Shown piece by piece: positions 23,113 through 34,817 of a stretch of 64,000 bases of DNA; position 1 is the stretch's first letter; the number at the start of each line of letters is the position of its first letter. The DNA is from Branchiostoma belcheri (lineage: Eukaryota > Chordata > Leptocardii > Amphioxiformes > Branchiostomatidae): NCBI RefSeq assembly GCF_001625305.1, contig NW_017803876.1, forward strand, positions 1,809,870 to 1,873,869. Reading direction: 5' to 3'. The position numbers were made by a program, and so were the translations under genes. Below the pieces are notes generated by a model that worked only from the letters and a program-made list of their open reading frames with translations, had not been told where the DNA came from and ran no database searches.

Positions 23113-24420
23113 AAAACAAGATTATTATGCAAATGCATAACTTTGATTTCTGTGATTCATACAATTAAGTTGTCCAATTGATTTTATGAAGTTGTTCAAT
23201 TGCCCCCACAATTCAAAACTGAGGTAAAGTAGTACTTTCTCACAGAAACTGTTTTAATAGTGTATCAACAACACCGACGAGGACAAGAATGAACAAATGT
23301 TGGCCACGTAGACAACATTCTGCCCAAAATACTAGTAATATCTCTCCGTGGAATCATTGTCCAAGGAGCCTCTTATAGGGATTCAATCCCTATAAGCTCC
23401 TTGCGTTGTCCAACAATTCACACTTTCAACTTTGACATGATCCTGTGTTATCTGTGGTAGCGTACCAGTACAACCACCTTTATCGTCCTGAAACAACAAC
23501 TTCACAGGCATACAGGGGCGGCTAGCTATGACACAGGACGACTTGACTACTAGCTAGTTTAATAGCCAGCCTGTGGACATAGGACTTCAGTTGCAACAGT
23601 AAATTCAGGGAGGGACCTCGAAACAGTCCATGGTATGTAGCCAATGTCGTCCCCTGTGGATATTTGGTTGTATGGAGCACGACACCTTCTTTTCATGTGT
23701 TGCGAACCATGAAAAGTTACTTCAAAACAGAAAGAGGAAGTGACACAATACAAGTACTCATTTCCTCGATACGTCGGTGAAGGTAAGACGTCCAGGTAAT
23801 TAGAGACGAAAAAAAGCTACTCAAGCGACTGAATATGATTTCGGAAAATTATATCCAGTTTCTTGAGTAACTTTTTGGCGTACTCATTTTCTCCTTCTTC
23901 TGTGAGACTTATATACGAGTAGTTACAGGACGGTTGCACTGGTGGGTACTGCTGACATTCAAGTAGTTCTGCTTTTCTGTGCTTCTTCCTTTTTATTTTG
24001 TACGAATGGAGCTCTAGTGGTTAAACTAGACATAGCCATGATCATAGCATGGCTGTAACTACTGTATTCTGTTTGACACAGTCACTATCCAGGTCCGGAC
24101 CACTGACATTTTAAGAGCTGCTAGAAGAATGGTTTTGTCGTGACGCTAGGCTATAATGTTTTATAGATAGGTGCAGTACAAGTGGACATTGCGAAGAATT
24201 CTTCGAAGACACGCACCCTCCTCCCAGAACATTGGATGCAACAATGACACTTGAAATGGGATGACACGTAATTATAGTTATAGTAAAACTATACAAGATT
24301 GTGACTCCAAGTAGCGACAGAAAACCGTTAACGGGGCATGCGATAGAAAGGTCACAATCTCCCCCACCAACCTCTGCTCGAAGCGTAACAACTTATTTCG
24401 ACCGATGTTTTCAGCTCAGA
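21435..24420. other. Divergent intergenic region between inverted receptor paralogs
   Basis: This 3-kb spacer separates the two head-to-head paralogs. It contains a (TG)n tract at 23029-23107, a short palindrome (AAGGAGC...GCTCCTT, about 23363-23402), and near gene B a degraded copy (24304-24388) of the 51021-51118 element. The ORFs of the TG tract are repeat artefacts. The promoters of both receptors must lie here, but no core elements are convincing. Confidence 0.55.
23029..23107. repeat. (TG)n microsatellite
   Basis: About 39 uninterrupted TG units, ending just before TTTTCAAAAACAAG. The Cys-Val and Thr-His reading frames across it are artefacts of the repeat. Confidence 0.98.
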
Positions 24421-27400
24421 ATGACTCCGAAATCCAAAACGCGCCTCGTAATCATTCTGCTGCTGCTACTGGTGGCGGTGGAGTTTTCTGGGGGGTGGCG
24501 GCGGCGTCGGAGAAGGCGGGTGTGTCATGTGGTGCACTGCGCCTGGGGCCCGTGGGGCAGCTGGGGCGGCTGCACGGCACCCTGCGGGAACTCTGGCACC
24601 CGAACCCGGACCAGGGGGGTCGCCCATCACGCTCAGTGTGGCGGGGCGGGCTGCGCGGGACCGAGCTCACAGACGGAGCCGTGTAACCGGTTCTGTAACA
24701 ATGGCGGGACTCCGTACGCCTCTCACTGTGCATGTGAAGGTGACTACTGGAACACCTGCTGTCAATCAGGTAAGAACCACTCGCTGTCGTTTGGATTTCG
24801 TTTGGATGTGTTTTATATATAGCACTTAAAATGATTTTAAAAGTCGGTCTAAAGTTATCTCAGAAAGGAACTACTAGTACTCTATGGACAAAGTAGATTC
24901 ATGAGGTTAGGTCAGCTCAGGGGGAAACTACCTTGCATGAAGAAGTGCACAAAGTGAAGTGTAAACAAATGTGATTTCTGTTCAGTCACATTTTTACTTA
25001 ATAGTCGAAGAAATCCATACCCCTGCCTTCGGCGAGGAAAGATATTGATGAGGATTCAGAGGCGGCTGGAAAGAGTAGAAGTCAACAGGTCAAAGCCAGA
25101 TAACATGTCAGGGGAGAGTACCAGAGCGGCAAACTGCAAACCTTAAACTTAGCAAGCGGCCTAACTAACTCCCCTGGTATGTTATCTGTCTATTGGTTCA
25201 ATTTCTACTATTTCAGCCGGCTGTGAGGTCTGATGGAGGCTAGAAAGATGCTTTAAAAGATGACGTAAAATGCCACGTTGATGAGGTCATCCGTTTTATT
25301 GAGTCGATCCTGACTCATTGAAACGGAAGGGGAATCCCCGGGAATAGTGATCATAGCCATTTCCGGTTTCACAAGCGTTCGCTCAAAACCGAGCGTAATC
25401 AGTTATTGTATGTCAACCTGCAGTTACATGGTTAGTTAGTGGAGATTTTCCCCAATGTTGACATGTCTTCGGTGACAAATGTTACATTTCGTTCATCATA
25501 GGAAAATTGTATTGGTGTTTTGTGTAGCTTCACAGAGAGTCAGAACAAGGGCAGATAGGAATGTGATGTCCTTGGGCTGACACAGTCACATCAAATGCTT
25601 ATTCAAACTTTAGAGTGCAAAACGAACTAGTGAGGCCCACTGGGGGTTCAACTTTTGCAGAATCTTAACGGTTCATGCTGAAACCGATTGCACTGTCTTC
25701 AATGTGTGCATGTATGCTAGCCTGGGTGCCATCCTATTCGTATTTGCACACTGCCACTGGGGCTCCATACTGACTCATTCCCTAAAATAAAATTCTCCCA
25801 GGCTACCTGCATGGATGACAACCCGCTGCTATTGAATTAATCATGAAGGATGTGAAAAACATTTCTGGTGTTGTCCTGTTCTAGCCTGTAGTCCGATCAG
25901 CCACTGCGCCAGTCTGAGCTGTACCCACGGCAGTAACCAGCAGTGTGTGCGGTGTGACGGAGACTTCGGGGTCCTGGGACAGGCCTACCACAACCTGGGA
26001 ACCAGCTGTAGAAGTAAGCACGTGGCTGTTTTCATGACTAACGCCCTTGCTCAATTTGAAATTCTAAACATTTTGAAGATTGATAAAAGTGGATTTAGAT
26101 AAATAGATGGATGGTTGACTTTGGCCCTATTCCCACTAGGATACATGTCAAATTTTCCGGATCGAAGTCGGATCAAAACGAATCAATTCGGGTCGATCCG
26201 GACAATTTTACTCTAGTGGGAATGAGGCCTTTGAGGATGTTTTTGATGACATTAAAATTTCAGAAAAAACACTGGAGTGAAAATCCAACAGTACGCTGTC
26301 GGGTAGGTGGGTTACAAAAAATATAGCTAAACTGACCTCAGTAACACGTTTCAGATTTCAATGTATTAAGACCTGTTCTGTTTTGCAGAGGCCTGTTCGT
26401 GGCGTGAGGACAGCAACAGCTGTTACCCAGGGACCTGTGCGTCAGGTGTTCAATCCTGCACCTGCGCACCTGGCTTTGGAGGGCCGCACTGTCGCACAGG
26501 TGGTTATCTATAAAATCTCTGGGGAATGGCCATGTGTTCATGAAATAAAATATACTTAACGCAAAGCTGCAGCGAGCAAAGTCATGAAATTTGCATAAAA
26601 ACATAGCATACTGATAGATATGTCCTCTCTGATAGACTCAGGTTTGAACTTCAACTTCAGGTTTGGTAAATTGATTGTCTTTTTTCTTTTATCCAGTCCT
26701 GCAGGGTCCAGCATTTCATGACTGTTCCTATGAACTGACAGGCAACAATGGGATTGCCACTTCACACGGTAAAAGGCACTATTAATAAAACTAAACTAAA
26801 CTAAACTAAACTAAACTAAACTAAACTAAACTAAACTAAACTAAACTAAACTAAACTAAACTAAACTAAACTAAACTGATTGCAGGCAGTTGCAGCCGCT
26901 CCAGTGAGGACGGTGACGCAGCCCACATCAACATGGCGCACGTGGAGCGGATCAGAGTCAGGTGGACTGCCACCTTCCAGCCTCCCAACCTCCCTGCCCC
27001 TCCGGTCTACGTAAAAAGTATGGCTCTCGGCATCATAGAGGGAACCATTGCCGTGTCATTGCAAAACGGTGAGAACTCATCTAAATTATTACAACCTGCT
27101 GCCACTGATCTGCTACAAGTGTGTTATGTTATAACTTGAAGTAAATTTGATTAATCATTGAAAAATCATTCCTACAGAGACAGATATGACTGCTTCTGCC
27201 ACCACAACCTGTAGCACAGCCATAGGCAGAGGGACAGCAGATGTACCAGAGCAGGGCGTGTTCACCTGTGAGGAGGACATCTCGGTGGAATGGACTGCCT
27301 CCAACGGACAAGGGTAGATCTCATTTCTGTTTGGATAGATCACCGTCACTTTGCTACAGGCCTGGATTTGGCACTGCATGTTGAAGCCATGATCTGGCCC

Positions 27401-28438
27401 CAGTCCATTTCAACCAGTCACCTTTGTAATCATCTCAAATACCAGACAGACTGACGAAGTAGAGAGTAGACATTTTGAACATTTTGTTTCAGGATCCAAA
27501 TCCTCCTGATGGCCACAGCCGGAGGAAACGTTCACCTGTACGATCGGGACGACAACAGCACAGTGAAGGTCAAGTACTTCACCGCTCTCCAAGCGAACCA
27601 CACGGCTGACATCATCTTCGGCATCGAGGCACCATCACCAGGTACTCTATGACTCTGAGCTAACGTTAACGTATAGGGGAAAGGTTTTGCACCCTGTAGA
27701 TGTGGCTCCAAGCGATGGACCCACAGAGTGCCGGATTTTCAACAGTCCAACATTACGACAGACATGCTATACCTACATGTGGCCTGGTGTCCATCCTATC
27801 GTAATATCGGTTGAAAATTATCCTGTTTCCTTGCAAATGGTACCAGTGCCACATGACCCTTTGACATGATGATTGATTGATCCCTAATTATTTTCTCACA
27901 TTCCCGCACTAAAATCTTTACATAAATCCAACCTGACGAACTTGAGGGATATCTTATAACCTAATCTTTTTCAGTAACATAAAGTAGGAACAGTGTATCC
28001 TGATTTTGCTTTACAGAAGGTACAGAAGGCCGTACTGACATCCCCTGGGTCCTGTACGGTGGGCTTGCTGCAGGAGTTGTCCTCTTCCTCATCATCACTG
28101 TGGCCGTCTGCTGCTGCTGCTGCTGTAGGAAGGGCCAGACGAATACCGGGCAAACCCCCTCCCCAAACTGCAACAACGCCTACAGCCACGACATATACGA
28201 TAACGCTGGGGGTGCATCCACGGCTAGCGGGGACTCTTATAATTATTACCTCCGGCCTTTACCTCCCACCCCAGGCAATGTGCCTCCTAAGAGAGTCAAT
28301 GTGCCTCCTAAGACATTAGAGAAAAATACTGAGTATGAGGAAGTTGACGATCGTTATCAAGCGCTCAAGCCTCGCAATACTGACTACCAGGGGCTGAAAC
28401 CTCGTGGTCATGATTATCAGGGGCTCAAGCCTCACTAG
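24421..28438 (+). CDS. Receptor-like membrane protein B (TSP1, EGF-like, TM, YxxL tail)
   Basis: Eight exons: 24421-24769, 25885-26013, 26389-26499, 26697-26768, 26886-27068, 27178-27313, 27493-27641, 28017-28438. They total 1551 nt, or 516 aa. The start at 24421 opens a signal peptide (TRLVIILLLLLVAVEFSGGW). Seven arginines follow, then a TSP1 repeat (WGPWGSWGGCTAPCG), the same Cys-rich and EGF-like modules as protein A, the shared unrecognised ectodomain, and a TM helix ending in six cysteines. The cytoplasmic tail is unrelated to that of A and contains YEEV and then RYQALKPR, DYQGLKPR and DYQGLKPH at a 10-residue period. Two YxxL boxes six residues apart fit the ITAM spacing rule. Exons 2-6 have the same lengths as in paralog A. 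AATAAA is at 28875-28880. Signalling function is inference. Confidence 0.88.
25055..25241. repeat. Inverted-repeat element (family of 34941-35165)
   Basis: The left GGCGGCTGGAAAGAGTAGAA and the right TTCTACTATTTCAGCCGGCT are inverted partners. The centre has GATAACATGTCAGGGGAG / CTCCCCTGGTATGTTATC. The right end, GATGGAGGCTA, keeps the TAGCCTC-type terminus. It lies in intron 1 of receptor B. Confidence 0.65.
25720..25806. repeat. TAGCCTGGGTGCC-ended short element
   Basis: It begins TAGCCTGGGTGCC and ends TCTCCCAGGCTA, with GGGGCTCCATACTGACTC inside. It resembles the 53700-53834 element (GGGAGCCCCAG, CACCCAGGCTA). No clean target duplication is visible. It lies in intron 1 of receptor B. Confidence 0.5.
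26787..26877. repeat. (ACTAA)n pentanucleotide array filling intron 4 of receptor B
   Basis: About 18 near-perfect copies of ACTAA. The host intron (26769-26885) is only 117 bp, so the array makes up roughly three quarters of it. The units resemble branch-point consensus (CTAAC/CTAAA). Confidence 0.95.
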
Positions 28439-29238
28439 ACAAGGGAACCTATTAGGCTCTTACTTCTAATGCATGCATCTTTCACATAACCTGATGATCT
28501 GTTGGACAGCTGACGTAACATCATATGGTACATCTGTTCATCAGATAGCCCTATTTCTAATTACGTATATGATTTATAATACCTATCCAGGTGGCAATGC
28601 GAAGACAACTGTATTTAATGTTAGAAATAGTTCATAATACACTTTTCTCTTTTCAATGAATGTTTCTGATTTGTCAGGAGTGTTTAACATAAAAATGGAA
28701 CAAACTAATGCATCAATTTATGATTTCTTCTAAACCGTATATCTTTAAGATATCGTTCACTATGTACATGTACACAGTAATGGATAGAAACATGTTATTC
28801 TGGGAATGTTGTACATATATTTTTAGATGATAATGTTCAATGCAAATTGCAAGCACATGGGTATGATACTATGAAATAAAAATGAGGAATAACAGACTAG
28901 TCGGTACATTTTTGAGAAAGAAAAGTATTTGACCTTTTATTATGAAATAACCTGCAGAAACTAAAGGCAATCTTATAGCTGCCGAGGAAGCATACTGGAG
29001 ACATAAAAATGTCTAACGTTGAGTGCTGTCAACCTACTCTCCAACCAGAGGTATAGGCTTCGGCTTATTTTTAACGTGTTGTCAGGCGTTTAATTTTATA
29101 GGACTGTCTTCTTTGCACCGGTAGGACTGTCTTCTTTGCCCTGCCAAGTTGATACTGTCTTCCTTTCTTGTTTTGGAACTTTACAACTACAAATTAAAGA
29201 TCTGCTTGGAGATTAAAACAATATGCCAACAGTCGTGT
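28439..29238. other. Convergent 3' region, receptor B / SLC51A
   Basis: AATAAA at 28875-28880 on the plus strand fits receptor B. The reverse complement of AATAAA at 28936-28941 could serve SLC51A on the minus strand. The two signals lie about 60 bp apart. No coding signal is seen. Confidence 0.5.
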
Positions 29239-32200
29239 CTACATCATCATGTAAAAGATTAAATTTTCCGTCAGCGGGTCGACCTCCTCCGTCACCACCG
29301 GCAGGGACTTGGCGGTCCTCAGCCTGCGCGGCTCCGGAGCGGCGCACTGCACCGCCTTGTCCTCGGTGGCGGCCGGCGGGGGGAAGGGCACGTCGGGACG
29401 GCGGTACAGGGCGCGTGCCAGGAAACTCAGCAGGAACATCTCCACGATCAGAACGTAGGCGTACAGGACTGGAAATAGAAGGTTTGGTGTTTTGTATATT
29501 CACATGGCACAGGGGCACTTTTCTCTATCAGACATAGGCGCACAGTACCGGAAATAGAAGGTTTGGAGTTTTGTACTTATCTATATGGCACAGAAACATT
29601 TTCCACTACTATAGGAGAGCATAGCTAGGCGTACAGTACTGGAAATAGAAGGTTTAGAGTTTTGTATCTCTTCACACGGCACAGGAAGAACTCTGCTGCA
29701 TACCAGATGGAAAAAGGACATTTGTTCGTCTTATAATTGTAATGGTAAACAAAAGAACATAAGAGCATCGCATTCTGCACTTTTATTTGCAGCATGCAGT
29801 TAGAGGCTTTGAAGAACGAAATATTCGGCTTATAAAAGAACTATTCTTAAGTGTCAATCTTGTCTTCAATATAGGAAAAAAAGGAAAGGAAATATAAGAA
29901 GTACTAGTCTTTCCCACAACATGCAAGGCTAAAACTGACACTAGTAAAACTAGAAGTGCTTATAGTACTACAGTAAAACTGCAGAAAGCCCCTTATATGT
30001 ACGTACTGTTTCCCCGTGACACTGACGTGAAGGGTGGTGTACAGACGGCCACCCCGGCGGAGGACAGCGCCACGATGATGTTCTTCTGTACAGTGACCAG
30101 CACCAGGGGCAGGACCACACACACTAACTTACCCTTCAGCATAGCCTGGGGCACAGATACATACACTTTGTTACAGGTCAGACGTTTGTCAAAAGAATCC
30201 TCCTTTGCAGAGCTATCCCAAGACGATGCGTTAGCCTTGCCAAATCCAAAAGCTAACGCACTGCCGTGGGATAGCTCTGCAATCACTAATACTATCGTGA
30301 TAGTTCGTGATGAGAAGAAATCGTCATGCTAGCTACACTCTATGCAAATATTACTTCCCAGTTTGATGCTCCCGCAAAACTTGACCAGCAAAGTAAATAC
30401 CAAGAGACTTTAACCTACGACGTAGTCACAACATTTTCATGATCATCATCATTATATCACACCATTATATGCCAAGACTACGAAGGACTACCAAGGACAT
30501 GCCATTGCAAGATAGACGATACACTGTCAAGAACAATCGGACTCCGCGTCCTTGTGGTTGTACAAGATACCTAGCCTGAGTGTCAACTTTTTTAGCTCTC
30601 GTCCGATCCCATGAACTGCTACCGGCCAACTTGAAGATCGTGGGGAGCGGACAAAAGCTAAAAGGCTAACTTTCAGGCTACAAGATACCCTGCGCGTAGA
30701 CCTAAATTTAGAACAAGGTTGGCCTCTAACTACAGCGAAAAGAATATTTTAATAGATCAAGCTCTTCCGGTCCCCCACCTGTGGAACATACGGGTCTGCT
30801 GCCCGCACGAAGAACACCAGCCCGTTCAGCGCGCAGAGGAAGGACAGGATCAGCACCACTCCGCACAGGACGAACAGCGGGGACGTCGTCTGGAGAAGGA
30901 GGTAATGATCATGTATTTTGTTGAAAGCTGTGTTACCCCTAACCTACAGACAGATTTTTCGGTGGCCGCAAAATACAGTATCAGTGGCCAGGAAATATTC
31001 ATTAGCCATAGAGCACCAATTGGCTAATGGACACTCCTCCGGCATACTTCTACTTTGTTGACGTGGCCTTAGAAAGAGACCAAAAGTTGCGCGAGGTCCC
31101 CATCCTCACGAATGCCTGGACCATAGGACCAAAAATAGCCAAAGAAACTATATACTAGTATTCAAAATCTCAATAAGAATCAGAACGAAACCATCCCGAT
31201 CTAATGTGCAGAAATGAAAACCTCCGCACCGTGCCCGGAGTGTGCCTGTCGTCGCTGTACATGACCGCGGCGATGTACGTGAAGAGCGGCCGGACAAACA
31301 CGCCCTGCAGCACGAGGAGCTTCATCTTCCTCAGGAGACGTCTGAAAGCAAGATTCACCAGCAAGAAGCGTTACCTTAATGACGTTAATCTATATTATGG
31401 AAACTACTTTCAGGAGAAAAATATACAGCTAGGAATAGAAGCAGTGGTGTATGTTATCTGGTAAATAAGGCGTTAACACACCAGCATTGTATGTTAATTG
31501 CAAGCTATCTAACACACATAATCTGTAATCTGTTTGATCCATGCACTTCCACCGGCACGGGACCCCTACTCTCATCACTAAGTGTGGTGTGTTCTTTAAC
31601 GTCACCAGCTCTCACCAACACAGGATCTCCAGCTTTACGTGCCATCCCAGAGGACATCCCTAACCACGTTCACCTGAGTCAAGTCAGAAAATTGGTTTTT
31701 GAAACGTCCCAAAGGCACACTGTGACATTGGGACCTGCTAGGGATTCGAAAGCAACAGCCCTAACCACAAAACATTTTATTTTGTTGTGTTGTGTTGTGT
31801 TGTGTTGTGTTGTGTTGTGTTGTGTTGTGTTGTGTTGTGTTGTGTTGTGTTGTGTGGCGCTGTTAAAATAAGTTTAAAAACTTGAGTGCAGCGCCACGCG
31901 GTCCTTGGTATTGTATCTATACGTGTTGATGAATAAAAAAACCCAAAGACAGGCCATATGCATTACGAAATACAGACTAGATAAGAAATGCATGCCCCAC
32001 GCCAACCCTAGCTGACCGTGTAAGAGTTTTCCTGGGTATGCAGACGCAGCAGCAGCACGGCGGCATGTTGAGCGCGACCGGGATGGCTGACAGCGTCTTC
32101 ACCATCCTCCCCGCGCCGCCCATGTAGTCTGTCACCAGCAGGGGAAGCTGGTACACACCTACAGCCAGAGCGCTGCAAGGGAAAGGGGGGAAACCTTAGT

Positions 32201-34817
32201 AAAAGCTGATACAAAGAGACAAACATACAATCAGATGGCACCCAGGCTACTCGGAAGTGGAATCATCCGGCATAATCGTTAAGCACGTTTGGCAAAGTTT
32301 ACTCTCTGATATCAATGTTGTCTTCCGAAATTAACTACGAAAAACCAGCATACGTTTTTGAAAGCATTTACGACTTCGTTTCCCCCACGCATACCCGGGC
32401 GATTAAGGGTGCACTTCCACTTCAAGCGGTCGCATTGTGGGTCTTAATTGTTTCCAAGAACCGCGACGCGCTAAGACAGACAGACATGGGTCTACGAGTA
32501 TGCATGACACGAACACAATCCTTTCCAATTTTTTTTTAATTTTTTTTATTGGTATTTCGAAATACAAAAACATGTACAGACAAGACATGAACAAAGCAAA
32601 AAGTAATAACGTAATGGTAACAGAGAAATAATCCACGGATCCAAAAATACAATCGAGATAAAACAAGGATAACAGCAGGGAAAAAAACTCGAAATAATAG
32701 TACTTGATCTACTATAATACAGATGACAGAACAATATGAATATACAGTAAGATGAAACTTGAAATAAAAGCAACAAAAGTCAATAATATATATATCCTTT
32801 CCAATTTTACGAACGTTGCCCCGCCCCGCTGACTGACTCACGTGTTGAGGGCGAACTCGTTGATCAGGGTGGTCCTGGGAGCTAACAACGTCGTCAAACA
32901 CGTCACAGCTATCACCTGGTGAAAATATAGATAAAGCCTGTCAATAAGTGTGTCATGGTCTTGATTTTACAAAAAGACAGCGCACATTTACAGATTCTTC
33001 ACGCTGCTGTTGTGACTTGCTTTTATTGTAGAACGGAGTAGTACAATTGACTCAGTAAAGCAAAGCAATTTCAGGGCGGCAGTATTCTGGATTAGAAAAT
33101 GTACATGATATTGAAAATTACTGCCACTTCTTAGCACAATCTCGTCATCATTTCACTCCTGAAGCGCCTCAAAGCAAGCTACGAGAGGAGTTTTTGGTAC
33201 CACCAATAACTAGCTAACCTTAGAACCAGTCTGCGATACAATGTACAAGCAATTGTTTTCTGTCAGCATAGTCGCGTTTTTGTCTCACAGATATCAGTTT
33301 AAACATTTTTCATATTATCAAGTTTTCATCGGCTTACCGGATAGATGGCGAGGATGAGCAGGATCTTGGTCCGCCTGGGGGCGCTGCTGTACCGTCGGCA
33401 GAGGAAGACCGTCTCCTCCAGGAACAGGAGCAGGACGATCAGCGTGAAGCCGCCTGCCGTGCCGTACAGCACCAGCTCGATCGTACCCGCCTCTGCCATG
33501 TATATAACATGAATGAATGAATGAAGACCTTTATTGTAATCTCCAAGCAGATGTTTCTGTGGCCGCGAAAGACAGTATCAAATTGGCCAGGCAGTGTCCA
33601 TTTGCCACTCAATGGATACAGTCTGGTCGATGGATACTGTCTGGCCAATTTGATACTGCCTTTTGTGGCAACCGAAACATCTGCTTGGAGATTACTTAAT
33701 TGTACATTTTTGCTCCACTGAGCTAAGTACAGCTACAGGCCAGATGTTGACAATCATGCAACCAAGACCAGAGTCTAGACATCATAAGTAACATGCTCTG
33801 GTACCTTTGGCTTCCTCTCTGTAAGTTTGGGCCCCCTAGCAGCTTGGTATGGAACTACACGGAAAACTTTGAAGGACGATAACTCTAAATCCGGTTGACG
33901 GATCGTCGTGATTTTTGGTAAGACTAGTATCAAAAGAAGTGAGGAAATTTACTTAAAACATGATCATACGGTTACTGGCGATGCAGAAAACATCAGCAGA
34001 AGTTAAGATCGACCTGACGGCTGGTGAATTGGTTTCTGACTTCGCGGCCTGCTTGTGAAGTCGAACAGAGCAACACGTCACTGTTTATAAGTCACTGCTG
34101 GGTCAGACGACGACCCATGTAGGTCTGCACGTGACCTTGTCGTCAAAATCAGCTGTGTCTGTCGTTCAGGGATGATCCATCTTACTATGTGGGGGAGGCA
34201 ATGTCAACGACATGAACTCCTTGCTGAGATCAGTCGCAATAAAAGATCATAAAAAGAAAGCAAGTGTTGCATCATATTTCCTGCACCGAACGGGCTCTGG
34301 CTTGTGCATTTGTACTAACCACTTCAAGGTAAACGAAGCAAATCAGGACACTACTCCAGTCGGCATGTTTTCAGTGAGGTGACGGACATGTCTATAACAG
34401 GAGTACCTGGGCTAAAAGTGCACAGATACCAGAGTTAAGCTGTCACGCCGGGGTGCCGTCAGATGGAGGCCTGACGAGAGATACCCCGTAACATGACTCA
34501 TCAAAATGACCACAATCATGTTTTTCAACATTGATTGACATTTAGAAGAGTGATAATGTCCCTTATTTAACTATAATGGGCTCCGTAGGAAAGCCAGCGT
34601 TGCAAACAGCCCTAGTGTTTAATATCATGATAACAGCATGTGAAAAGGTAGCTGTCGTGGAACGAATATGGTATAAGCCGACGGGTTATGTTAACATACT
34701 AACACGTTATGATTTTACCAATGAAGAAAAGAAAAGAAGTAGCGAAACATTGAAGTGCCACACACCTGCCAGTGCCTCCCGTGAGTAGAGCAGGTCGCCC
34801 GTGCAGTTGTTTGCCAT
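29239..34817 (-). CDS. SLC51A: Organic solute transporter subunit alpha (OST-alpha)
   Basis: Eight exons on the minus strand: 34766-34817, 33338-33492, 32842-32915, 32017-32172, 31230-31341, 30779-30889, 30007-30145, 29239-29468. They total 1029 nt, or 342 aa, almost the length of human OST-alpha (about 340). The N terminus MANNCTGDLLYSREALA is extracellular-type. TM segments include TAGGFTLIVLLLFLEE, KILLILAIYPVIAVTCL, TLINEFALNTALAVGVYQL, LLVLQGVFVRPLFTYIA, SPLFVLCGVVLILSFLC and KLVCVVLPLVLVTVQKNI. The family hallmark is the cysteine run PPCCCCVCIPR before KTLTRRLLRKMKL. The C-terminal part has LYAYVLIVEMFLLSFLAR. With a beta subunit (not in this window) the protein moves bile acids and sterols across basolateral membranes. 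Several short inverted-repeat elements lie in its introns. Confidence 0.93.
30207..30283. repeat. Hairpin element in SLC51A intron
   Basis: TTTGCAGAGCTATCCCAAG and its near reverse complement, GTGGGATAGCTCTGCAAT, bracket GCGTTAGC / GCTAACGC. It is a foldback of about 77 bp with no coding content. Confidence 0.6.
30572..30680. repeat. TAGCCT-ended MITE with perfect 9-bp target duplication
   Basis: It begins TAGCCTGAGTGTCAAC, ends TTTCAGGCTA, and has inverted inner arms (TTTTTTAGCT / AGCTAAAAGG). The flanks are identical 9-mers CAAGATACC at 30563-30571 and 30681-30689. It lies close to exon 6 of SLC51A. Confidence 0.88.
30950..31041. repeat. Partial CTCCAAGCAGAT-family element
   Basis: CAGATTTTTCGGTGGCCGCA, ACAGTATCAGTGGCCAGG, ATTAGCC and GGCTAATGGACACTCCTC match the elements at 1513-1679 and 33537-33694. 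The right arm is missing. Confidence 0.55.
31778..31855. repeat. (TTGTG)n microsatellite
   Basis: About 16 tandem TTGTG pentamers in an SLC51A intron. The Cys/Val-rich ORF across it is an artefact. Confidence 0.97.
33511..33760. repeat. Repeat element interrupted by a nested MITE (33537-33694)
   Basis: The outer repeat (AATGAATGAATGAAGACCTT, TTATTGTACATTTT, CCACTGAGCTAA) recurs uninterrupted at 40462-40550. Here a 158-bp inverted-repeat element starting TAATCTCCAAGCAGATG and ending CATCTGCTTGGAGATTA splits it. The direct repeats CTTTATTGT and CTTAATTGT flank the insert. Confidence 0.8.

Noticed and set aside
22865-23181. ORFs with THTHTH or CVCVCV runs
   Set aside because: They are translations of the (TG)n microsatellite.
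24301-24420. Upstream ATG giving a 40-residue longer receptor B
   Set aside because: The extra residues come from a degraded foldback element and precede the obvious signal peptide starting at 24421.
31491-31871. 126-codon ORF ending in LCCVVLCC repeats
   Set aside because: The second half is the (TTGTG)n repeat and the first half has no domain or splice support.
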